From positions 1 through 6,560 of the forward strand of contig CAYWVS010000112.1 in the NCBI GenBank assembly GCA_964461765.1: 6,560 nucleotides of DNA, written 5' to 3'. Positions 1 through 5,423 of this stretch are shown one piece after another. The position numbers and the translations under genes were made by a program. Under the pieces are notes generated by a model, which did no database searches, was not told the DNA's origin, and saw only the letters and a program-made list of their open reading frames with translations. Numbering within the stretch: position 1 is the first letter of the stretch; each line of letters opens with the position of its first letter. Origin of the DNA: JAVVUJ01 sp964461765 (lineage in GTDB: Bacteria > Bacillota > Clostridia > Peptostreptococcales > Anaerovoracaceae).

Positions 1-812
1 ACTTTCAAATGAGCGACACTTTAAAAGCCTTCTTTAATATAGGCAATGAACAGCCGATTTCCGGTGTGGCCGGAAGCAAGGTAGACATTCAATTGGTAGA
101 GGATGGTTGGACATTGGATGTGAAAGAGGTCTTAGGGGATTCAAAGAGTATCTATATCTTATACGACATTATTGCGCCGGAAGGCACAGTGCTAGATGAA
201 GCGCCATATTCATTCAGCAAGCAAAGACTGGAAGTAAGTTCTTTAGGGTCATACAGCGGTGGATGGTATAGTGAAGAATTGGAAGACTCGGATTTGTCCG
301 ATAATATAAAGAGCTTCTTGTTCTGTGGCAGCGTAAGTGGCGATCTAAATGGAAAAAGTATTACTTTTGAAGTAGGAGAGCTTTCAAAATATAGCATTGA
401 AAAGGGAGATTCTGAGATAGTCTTTGACTCCCAATTTAAAGCAACTTTCCCTTTGAATTATACAATATCCTCTAAAACGGTGAAGGTGAATCAGGAAATT
501 AACGTTTTTGAGGGAAAAGCTGAATTAAAGTCCATAGAGATTTCACCTTTATCGGCAATTGTAACAATTGAGGGAGACGCCATAAAAAAACATGATGAAA
601 AACCTCCTGCCAAATACCAAGAGCCCTTTAATGAGATGGCAAAGTTTGCAATTATTATGAAGGACGGCACGGTAATAAAGGATATGAACTCAGGTTCCGA
701 GGGAATACAGAAGGATCGCTTTACCTTTATCGTACAATATAAAAACCTTATAGATTTGGATAATATAAAAGAAGTCCGCATATGTGGAATTACCGTTCCT
801 TTTCAGAAATAA
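1..812 (+). CDS. DUF4179/DUF5643-like anti-sigma-type ectodomain protein, 5' end outside the window
   Basis: The reading frame is open from the first bases (Phe-Gln precede the first Met at 9). There is no Shine-Dalgarno site before that Met, so it is probably internal and the gene starts upstream. About 270 residues are visible. They form a beta-rich region without a membrane segment, opening with a stretch (about residues 18-60 from the Met) of the type 'GWTLDVKEVLGDSKSIYILYD'. This resembles the DUF4179 extracellular domain, and the rest resembles DUF5643 (residues about 160-267, ending in VRICGITVPF). In known family members a short cytoplasmic anti-sigma segment and one TM helix precede this region, and an ECF sigma factor gene is the usual neighbour. 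Both would lie left of the window. A terminator follows directly, so this is the last gene of its operon. Family assignment rests on pattern memory. A secreted or membrane-anchored protein of unknown role is the alternative. Confidence 0.7.
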   Translation, partial: FQMSDTLKAFFNIGNEQPISGVAGSKVDIQLVEDGWTLDVKEVLGDSKSIYILYDIIAPEGTVLDEAPYSFSKQRLEVSSLGSYSGGWYSEELEDSDLSDNIKSFLFCGSVSGDLNGKSITFEVGELSKYSIEKGDSEIVFDSQFKATFPLNYTISSKTVKVNQEINVFEGKAELKSIEISPLSAIVTIEGDAIKKHDEKPPAKYQEPFNEMAKFAIIMKDGTVIKDMNSGSEGIQKDRFTFIVQYKNLIDLDNIKEVRICGITVPFQK

Positions 813-818
813 TACAGA

Positions 819-851
819 AAAAATGGATGCTATCAACTAACATCCATTTTT
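819..851 (+). terminator. Rho-independent terminator after the DUF4179-like gene
   Basis: A perfect 11-bp stem (819-829 with 841-851) encloses an 11-base loop. The core is ATGGATG/CATCCAT, and A-rich and T-rich tails extend the stem. It begins seven bases after the stop codon at 810-812. The T run at 847-851 is the U tract, although it also pairs with the A run, so the hairpin could work in both directions. Confidence 0.8.
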
Positions 852-852
852 A

Positions 853-984
853 ATTGTTTGCTCATCATTAAAGCTCATAGGCAAAAATTCTTTAAAGTAA
901 AAATTCGTCAAATGATAAAAATTAAGCTTTTATCTAAAAAAATTCAGTATTATCTATCTAAAATAATTAAATCTGTTTCTCCTA
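853..984. other. AT-rich intergenic stretch without a supported gene
   Basis: This is the first part of a gap of about 400 bp. It is very AT-rich with many A and T runs. A 65-codon open frame begins at 858 and extends to 1055, but it is Lys/Ile-rich, lacks a ribosome binding site and runs through the stable hairpin at 1000-1033, so it is not called as a gene. I see no matched -35/-10 pair here. Confidence 0.5.
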
Positions 985-1057
985 CCTTAATGAGATACCG
1001 AAGGACGGACTTCCTATGGAAGATCCGTTCTTTGGGTTATGAAGCAAACCCTTAAGG
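985..1057. ncRNA. Candidate structured RNA: three-way junction around a 14-bp hairpin
   Basis: Three helices can be drawn. The first is an outer stem CCTTAA (985-990) with TTAAGG (1052-1057). The second is a long hairpin pairing 1001-1014 with 1018-1032, with a TAT loop, one bulged A at 1023 and a G-T wobble at 1004/1029. The third is a short hairpin GGGTT (1034-1038) with AACCC (1047-1051). The helices are closely packed with one unpaired joining strand (TGAGATACCG, 991-1000), as in compact structured RNAs. The sequence is clearly more GC-rich than its surroundings. I do not recognise it as a known riboswitch or small RNA. The outer stem is the weak point, because CCTTAAGG at 1050-1057 is itself a palindrome. 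A degraded mobile-element end or an intergenic repeat is equally possible. The strand is uncertain. Confidence 0.3.
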
Positions 1058-1128
1058 AAAAAATAAAAATTAAGAAAGATATGGAAATTTATAAGAAAAA
1101 CATTTATAATTAACATACTAAAGAATCT

Positions 1129-1151
1129 TTAGCTTAAATTGATAAAGCTAA
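1129..1151. repeat. 7-bp inverted repeat TTAGCTT / AAGCTAA
   Basis: TTAGCTT (1129-1135) and AAGCTAA (1145-1151) flank a nine-base spacer, just upstream of the larger inverted repeat at 1165-1196. It is short and AT-rich and could be chance, an operator half-site pair or a weak leader hairpin. A possible alternative promoter lies just upstream: TGGAAA at 1082-1087, 17 bases, then a perfect TATAAT at 1105-1110. If it is used, this repeat and the next one would both lie in the transcribed leader. Confidence 0.3.
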
Positions 1152-1164
1152 TAGAATAATCTTG

Positions 1165-1196
1165 GGGTCAAAAGCCTGATTTATGTCTTTTGACCC
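1165..1196. repeat. Perfect 10-bp inverted repeat, operator or terminator-like hairpin
   Basis: GGGTCAAAAG (1165-1174) and CTTTTGACCC (1187-1196) are perfect reverse complements around a 12-base spacer. As RNA this makes a strong hairpin, but only a broken T-tract follows (TGGTATTTT), so termination would be weak. The right arm contains the TTGACC -35 box of the promoter for the tRNA-editing operon. That placement favours an operator bound by a dimeric repressor. The two readings cannot be separated from sequence alone. Confidence 0.6.
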
Positions 1197-1218
1197 TGGT
1201 ATTTTAAAACAATAAAAT
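1190..1218 (+). promoter_or_regulatory. Sigma-A-type promoter of the B3/4-ybaK operon
   Basis: TTGACC (1190-1195, five of six to consensus) and TAAAAT (1213-1218, five of six) are separated by exactly 17 bases. Transcription would start near 1225, leaving a leader of about 30 bases that contains the GTGAGG ribosome binding site at 1243-1248. The -35 box lies inside the inverted repeat at 1165-1196, so a protein bound there would block polymerase. Confidence 0.6.
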
Positions 1219-1255
1219 ATAAATATTTTTACAAAATAGTAAGTGAGGAATAAAA

Positions 1256-1960
1256 ATGAGCAAATTTATAATAAATGAAGATTTCTTTGAAATTTTTCCC
1301 CATGCAAAGATAGGTATTGTACTGGCAAAAAACATTTCAAATGCCGGGGAATCAAGTGCAATTATCAAGAATCAATTGGCGGAGGCAAACAATTCAGCAA
1401 AGCAGCATATTACCGCAGAAGTTTTCAGCGACAATTCTGCTGTTTCTGTATGGAGACAAGCTTACCAAAAGTTTAAAACGAAGAAAGGTGCCAGGTGTTC
1501 CATCGAAGCAATGCTAAAACGCATCCAAGGGGGAAATGAAATTCGGAGCATCAACCCCTTAGTGGATATTTATAATACGGTTTCACTCACTTATGCGTTT
1601 CCCTGTGGTGGGGAGGATTTAGATACCTTTGTAGGTGATATGTATCTCACAGAGGCAGATGGAAATGAACCCTTTGTGCCTCTTGGTGGTGACGAAAACG
1701 AATCCCCTTATCCCGGAGAAATTATTTACAAGGATGATGAAGGTGCCATCTGCAGATGTTGGAACTGGAGAGAATCTCAGCGAACCATGCTAACTGAAAA
1801 CACAAAAAATGCATTTTTGATTCTGGAATATTGCGACGACAGCAGGATGGATGATTTTAAATCTGCCTTAAAAAGCCTACAGGATTCAGTGCAGGAAAAT
1901 TTGGGTGGAGAATTGCAGACATTTATAATGGATACAGATCATAGGGAGATTGAGTTGTAG
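1256..1960 (+). CDS. Stand-alone B3/B4 tRNA-binding domain protein (PheRS beta editing-like, COG3382)
   Basis: This 234-residue protein matches the family of free-standing B3/4 domains. The B3/4 module of phenylalanyl-tRNA synthetase beta subunit holds the site that hydrolyses mischarged Tyr-tRNA(Phe). Hallmarks seen are NPLVDIYNTVSL (residues 100-111), PCGGEDLD (116-123), the LTEADG stretch (131-136), the GEIIYKDDEG hairpin (154-163) and a CRCWNWRES motif (166-174). No signal peptide or membrane segment is present, so it is cytoplasmic. The start is supported by GTGAGG at 1243-1248, seven bases before the ATG. It lies eleven bases upstream of a ybaK gene and shares its promoter. Stand-alone members have no firmly assigned substrate that I know. 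Trans-editing of a mischarged tRNA is inferred from domain homology and from the neighbour. Length is typical and the gene looks intact. Confidence 0.9.
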   Translation: MSKFIINEDFFEIFPHAKIGIVLAKNISNAGESSAIIKNQLAEANNSAKQHITAEVFSDNSAVSVWRQAYQKFKTKKGARCSIEAMLKRIQGGNEIRSINPLVDIYNTVSLTYAFPCGGEDLDTFVGDMYLTEADGNEPFVPLGGDENESPYPGEIIYKDDEGAICRCWNWRESQRTMLTENTKNAFLILEYCDDSRMDDFKSALKSLQDSVQENLGGELQTFIMDTDHREIEL

Positions 1961-1971
1961 GGGAGAGGAAA

Positions 1972-2442
1972 ATGGCTAACGACAAAACAAATGCAATGCG
2001 TATATTAGATAGTAGCAAAATTTCATATGGCATATTTACCTACGATACAAAGGGTGATATCGACGGAATTTCTGTAGCTCATAAGATTGGAAAACCCATG
2101 GAGCAAGTCTATAAAACCCTTGTGACACAAGGGGCGAGCAAAAACTATTTTGTCTTTGTAATTCCAGTGGATCATGAGCTGAATTTAAAGGCAGCAGCTC
2201 GTGCCGTAGGGGAAAAGTCCATAGAAATGATCAAGGTAGCCGACATTACAAAGGTCACAGGGTATGTCCGAGGAGGGTGTTCACCCATAGGGATGAAAAA
2301 GCCCTTTAAAACTGTTATTCATGATTCCTGTAATTCCCTGAAAAAAATTATTGTGAGTGCAGGAAAGATCGGATTTCAAGTGGAAATTGCTCCTGAGGAT
2401 TTAATTGCTATGACCGGAGCAACTATAGAGAATATTTGTTAA
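1972..2442 (+). CDS. ybaK: YbaK/EbsC family Cys-tRNA(Pro)/Cys-tRNA(Cys) deacylase
   Basis: The 156-residue product has the single YbaK/ProX-like editing fold. In characterised YbaK proteins this fold removes cysteine from Cys-tRNA(Pro), a product of prolyl-tRNA synthetase error. Visible hallmarks are VYKTL with the expected catalytic lysine at K48, the FVFVIPVDHELNL strand and turn (60-72), the GYVRGGCSPIGMKK loop (97-110) that shapes the substrate pocket, and the closing IAPEDLIAMTGA segment. Length is normal for the family. The ATG at 1972 follows a strong GGGGAGAGG site (1960-1968), and the gap to the B3/4 gene is eleven bases, so the two are almost certainly co-transcribed. No terminator is seen downstream. 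Sequence of different origin (the EAL remnant) begins within about ten bases of its stop codon. Confidence 0.9.
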   Translation: MANDKTNAMRILDSSKISYGIFTYDTKGDIDGISVAHKIGKPMEQVYKTLVTQGASKNYFVFVIPVDHELNLKAAARAVGEKSIEMIKVADITKVTGYVRGGCSPIGMKKPFKTVIHDSCNSLKKIIVSAGKIGFQVEIAPEDLIAMTGATIENIC

Positions 2443-2450
2443 AACGGTGA

Positions 2451-2573
2451 CAAGGGTACTATTACGGAAAGCCTATGCCGGTTCACGAGTTTCAAGCCTT
2501 ACTTTCTAAGCAGATGCCATCCACAGAACTTGAACGACGGTTGAGAGGAAACGAAGGGAAAGATCAACGATGA
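2451..2573 (+). pseudogene. Remnant of the C-terminus of an EAL-domain c-di-GMP phosphodiesterase
   Basis: The frame 2451-2573 reads QGYYYGKPMP, then VHEFQALL, then a charged tail of about 22 residues ending in a TGA at 2571-2573. The QGYYYGKPMP..EF..LL pattern is the signature of the last strand and helix of EAL phosphodiesterase domains (usually 'QGY.fgKPmp..eFe.ll'). Everything before it, including the EAL catalytic motif, is missing: an in-frame TGA (2448-2450) directly precedes it and the ybaK stop lies nine bases upstream. The stop overlaps the next gene's ATG as ATGA, a classic translational-coupling arrangement and probably inherited from an intact EAL-GGDEF gene pair. A 32-codon peptide could still start at the ATG at 2475, but it would have no catalytic function. 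The short length limits certainty. Confidence 0.72.
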
Positions 2574-4477
2574 AAAAACTGCAAAGGAAACGAATGCTCC
2601 AAATCTTAGGAAGCATCATTATGGTTGGATTGCTGCTTAGGGTATTTTATAGTTTTTGGGAGAATGTAGAGCGTAATGAGGTGGCAAGAGCCGGAAAAAC
2701 ACTTTCCGATATTGCAGATACCAATATTCAGGCTATCCATTATTCACTGGATGCGTATATTACTAACCTTATGGGCATTGCCAATGGCGTCAGGCAGTAC
2801 GGTATAAAAAAATCCGATGAAACTGTAGGCTTTTTAGAAACGATTGCCACACAGTCTGGTTATGAGCGGCTGATAGTCGTTTTTCCTGATGGGCAAAGTT
2901 ATTCCTCAAATGGAGAGGATAAGGATTTAAGCTTACATATTGACTTAAATAAGGTTTTGGAGGGTGAGGTTTTTATAGAGGACGTAGCTGAATGTGCCTT
3001 TGATGGTTTGCCTGCTGTGAATATTGCGGTGCCGATTTGCGATTCAGATGGAAAAGTTGCAGCATCATTAGTCCTCAATATGACAACAGAGGCTTTAAGT
3101 GATACTTTTAACAACACTTTTTTTAATGGAGATATTTATTATTATATAGTTGATAAAAGCGGTCGCTATGTTGCCACAAATACACCCTTTGCAAACGAGA
3201 TAACCGGTAATTTCTTTGAGGATATTAAACCTACGGTTTTTTCAAGGGGATATTCTCTCGAGGATGTGGTGAGCAGCGTGACACTGTTGCGGGAACTCTA
3301 TATTAGCTATACCTACATGGGTAATGAGAGGTATGGCTATATTCATCCCGTGGGCATTAACGAGTGGGTTTTGGTATTAGTTGAGCCAAAAGAAATGATT
3401 TCGGCTTTTAAGGATACTACTATTTCTGCTGCAAATGTTTTACTTATACAAGTTTTTGTCATAATAGCGGCTGTATTCATATATTTCTATTTAGCTATGC
3501 GTCATCGTCGCAGAAAAGCCGAGTTGGATGAAAAATGCTTCCGTATCTTATCTGAGCAAATGAACAAGGTAATCTTTGACTGGGATTTCACAAGTGGCAA
3601 GATCTCCTGCACAAGTAATTTCCAGACGATATTTGGACGACCAGCTTTAACTAAGGAGTCAGAGCAGGATGCCCTTTCCGTCGACATGATTCACCCTGAC
3701 GACGTTTCCGACTTTGTTCATCTTTTTGAGGAAACACGAAAATGCGAGAGCTTTAGCGGTGTACGATTTCGCATCAAAGACAGTAATGGTAAGTATAGGT
3801 GGTGTGTACTTTCGGCCATAGGGATTAAGGACGACAAAGGCAAGCCGTATAAGGCACTCGCCTTCCTTGATGATATAGATGACCAAATAAACCGGGAAGA
3901 AAGTCTGCGGCTTAAAGCCGAGCGTGACGGACTAACCGGGTTTTACAACAAGTCTACCACAGAATTTATGGTCAGAGAAGTAGTTGGCGGCAATAATACG
4001 GAGAATGGCACTCATGCACTGTTTATCATTGACATTGATAACTTTAAGACAGTTAATGACACTATGGGGCATATGTACGGTGACTTTGTGCTGACCGAGC
4101 TTGCAGACTCATTAAAACCGCTCTTTCGATCCGATGATATTTTGGGACGCATAGGAGGTGATGAGTTTTTTGTGCTAATAAAGGACATCAAGGACGAATC
4201 CTTGGTTCACGTAAAGGCAAGAGATATTTGTCGTTTATTCGATCGTGAATTTTCGGAAAACTTTAAAAGCTGTAAAGTCGCAGCAAGCATTGGCATTGCA
4301 ATCTATCCCAGGGATGGGGAAGATTATGAAACGCTTTACAAAAACGCTGATACAGCACTTTATTTGACCAAGGAGCACGGCAAAAACGGTTACACTCTTT
4401 ATGACGGTACTGCCGCCGCCGGACACAGGGTAAAACGTACAGAAATTGAAATGGATCATAAATTAAGAAACAGTTAA
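2570..4477 (+). CDS. Membrane diguanylate cyclase: Cache-like sensor, PAS, GGDEF
   Basis: The 635-residue protein makes c-di-GMP from two GTP. Order: basic N-terminus; TM1 about residues 9-27; extracellular sensor about 30-285 with two Cache-like lobes (IVVFPDG and YYYIVDKSGRYVATN strands); TM2 about 288-310 ending in RHRRRK; a PAS_3-like domain about 325-440 (IFDWDF, MIHPDD, YRWCVLSAIGI); and a GGDEF domain from DGLTGFYNK (453-461) to about 610. The cyclase site looks intact: DIDNFK (488-493), ND and GH (496-501) and GGDEF itself (529-533). RSDD (520-523) sits five residues before GGDEF, the standard RxxD inhibitory site, so product feedback is expected. The start overlaps the stop of the EAL remnant (ATGA). 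GAAGGG lies about eleven bases upstream, a somewhat long spacing. The ligand is unknown. No terminator is evident after it. Confidence 0.95.
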   Translation: MKKLQRKRMLQILGSIIMVGLLLRVFYSFWENVERNEVARAGKTLSDIADTNIQAIHYSLDAYITNLMGIANGVRQYGIKKSDETVGFLETIATQSGYERLIVVFPDGQSYSSNGEDKDLSLHIDLNKVLEGEVFIEDVAECAFDGLPAVNIAVPICDSDGKVAASLVLNMTTEALSDTFNNTFFNGDIYYYIVDKSGRYVATNTPFANEITGNFFEDIKPTVFSRGYSLEDVVSSVTLLRELYISYTYMGNERYGYIHPVGINEWVLVLVEPKEMISAFKDTTISAANVLLIQVFVIIAAVFIYFYLAMRHRRRKAELDEKCFRILSEQMNKVIFDWDFTSGKISCTSNFQTIFGRPALTKESEQDALSVDMIHPDDVSDFVHLFEETRKCESFSGVRFRIKDSNGKYRWCVLSAIGIKDDKGKPYKALAFLDDIDDQINREESLRLKAERDGLTGFYNKSTTEFMVREVVGGNNTENGTHALFIIDIDNFKTVNDTMGHMYGDFVLTELADSLKPLFRSDDILGRIGGDEFFVLIKDIKDESLVHVKARDICRLFDREFSENFKSCKVAASIGIAIYPRDGEDYETLYKNADTALYLTKEHGKNGYTLYDGTAAAGHRVKRTEIEMDHKLRNS

Positions 4478-4543
4478 GAAATAGATAGGAGATTGATAAG
4501 AAATAAAAAAGACTTGGGCAAAGATTGGTCAATGCTGATAAGC

Positions 4544-4549
4544 TATAAT
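4544..4549 (+). promoter_or_regulatory. Candidate -10 box for the ABC operon
   Basis: A perfect TATAAT lies here. No good -35 is found at 16-18 bases upstream (the region reads AAGATT), so the promoter would need an activator or is chance in AT-rich DNA. A transcript from here would carry a leader of about 110 bases and would exclude the left arm of the 12-bp inverted repeat. Confidence 0.35.
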
Positions 4550-4550
4550 A

Positions 4551-4570
4551 ATAACAAATAGAGTTGTTAT
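4551..4570. repeat. 7-bp inverted repeat ATAACAA / TTGTTAT
   Basis: ATAACAA (4551-4557) and TTGTTAT (4564-4570) flank a six-base spacer, directly after the candidate TATAAT. Spacing and position would suit an operator at the transcription start, but the arms are AT-rich and short. No regulator gene is visible in the window. Confidence 0.35.
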
Positions 4571-4663
4571 ACGAATTCTTAATTTAAATCCTCGATTTTT
4601 ATTACAGAATAGTTTTATTATTAAGAGTGATAGTTTTTTTTAAACTCAGAAAGGCATTGACCA

Positions 4664-5422
4664 ATGAATATTATTTTAAAGACTGATAAACTATGTAAAT
4701 CATTTTCAAATGTTGGCACGCAACAGCATGTCTTAAAAAATCTAGACATTGAAATTCTTGAAGGGGACTTTACCGTTATTATGGGTAGCTCAGGTTCCGG
4801 AAAATCTACGTTATTGTATGCTCTGTCAGGGATGGATCAACCCACCTTGGGAGATGTGTTCTTTAAATCAATCAACATCGCAAAATATAATAATGATCAA
4901 TTGGCCGTTTTTCGTAGAAATAACTGCGGTTTTGTATTTCAGCAAATTCATTTGCTGGACACTATGAGCGTGATGGATAACGCCCTTGCGGCAGGGCTTT
5001 TGGTAAATAAAAATCGCCAAGAAGTTTTTGCAAAAGCTAAGGAATTATTAAGTAAAGTAGAATTAACAGAAGAGTACTGGAAGAAGTTTCCTACTCAACT
5101 TTCCGGCGGTGAAGCTCAGCGAGTTGGAATTGTTCGAGCACTGATCAATAACCCTAAAATTCTGTTTGCAGATGAGCCTACAGGTGCCCTAAATTCTTCT
5201 TCAGGTCGCAACGTCCTAGATATCATGACACAGTTTAACCAAGAAGGACAAAGCATGGTAGTGGTTACCCATGATTTAAAAACTGCATTGCGAGGAAATC
5301 GAATTTTGTACCTACGAGATGGTGCAGTTTGCGGAGATCTCCGATTAGATGCCTTTGATTATCAATCGGTAAGCTCCAGAATAGCTAAGGTTCAGGGTTT
5401 TCTTGATGAAATGGGGTGGTAA
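4664..5422 (+). CDS. ABC transporter ATP-binding protein, MacB/LolD/Bce-like
   Basis: The 252-residue ATPase carries a full set of motifs: Walker A GSSGSGKST (41-49), Q-loop VFQQ (Q93), signature LSGGEAQR (146-153), Walker B ILFADE (D170, E171) and the switch histidine in VTHD (H203). The D-loop reads GALNSSS, with Asn where many family members have Asp. The sequence style and the FtsX-type permease one base downstream place it in the MacB/LolD/Bce group. Members of this group couple ATP hydrolysis at the inner membrane face to mechanical work on extracytoplasmic substrates: antimicrobial peptide resistance, lipoprotein or peptide export. The start at 4664 is supported by AGAAAGG (4648-4654) nine bases upstream. 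Substrate is unknown and no two-component system lies in the window. Confidence 0.95.
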   Translation: MNIILKTDKLCKSFSNVGTQQHVLKNLDIEILEGDFTVIMGSSGSGKSTLLYALSGMDQPTLGDVFFKSINIAKYNNDQLAVFRRNNCGFVFQQIHLLDTMSVMDNALAAGLLVNKNRQEVFAKAKELLSKVELTEEYWKKFPTQLSGGEAQRVGIVRALINNPKILFADEPTGALNSSSGRNVLDIMTQFNQEGQSMVVVTHDLKTALRGNRILYLRDGAVCGDLRLDAFDYQSVSSRIAKVQGFLDEMGW

Positions 5423-5423
5423 T

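Larger units (their letters stand above)
4524..4665. repeat. 12-bp perfect inverted repeat spanning the ABC gene's upstream region
   Basis: ATTGGTCAATGC (4524-4535) and GCATTGACCAAT (4654-4665) are exact reverse complements, 118 bases apart. The right arm covers the last base of the AGAAAGG ribosome binding site and the first two bases of the ATG at 4664. The left arm lies just upstream of a TATAAT at 4544-4549. In a transcript starting upstream of 4524, the arms could pair and hide the start site. As DNA, the arms could be paired sites for one regulator. Confidence 0.6.

Noticed and set aside
858..1055. 65-codon + strand open frame in the intergenic gap
   Set aside because: It has no ribosome binding site, a Lys/Ile-rich low-complexity composition from AT-rich DNA, and it runs through a stable hairpin. 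No family resemblance is seen.
985..1057. c-di-GMP riboswitch (suggested by the GCAAACC string and the nearby cyclase)
   Set aside because: Only a short string resembles the GEMM class. The conserved receptor and paired helices are missing, and the neighbouring gene is not a typical target.
1082..1110. Alternative promoter TGGAAA - 17 - TATAAT for the editing operon
   Set aside because: The -10 is perfect but the -35 is only four of six. The pair at 1190-1218 is better matched and closer to the gene. It is noted as a possible second promoter only.
1165..1255. T-box or aminoacyl-tRNA-responsive leader before the editing genes
   Set aside because: The conserved T-box sequence (AGGGTGGTACCGCG type) is absent and the probable leader is only about 30 bases.
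4263..4532. Minus-strand open frames over the cyclase, DUF4179-like gene and permease
   Set aside because: They lie antisense within well-supported coding regions, lack ribosome sites and show no recognisable domains, so they are shadow frames.
4532..4561. Nine-residue leader peptide (MLISYNNNK) before the ABC operon
   Set aside because: There is no ribosome binding site before the ATG, and no attenuator-like hairpin pair follows. Short frames like this are common by chance.
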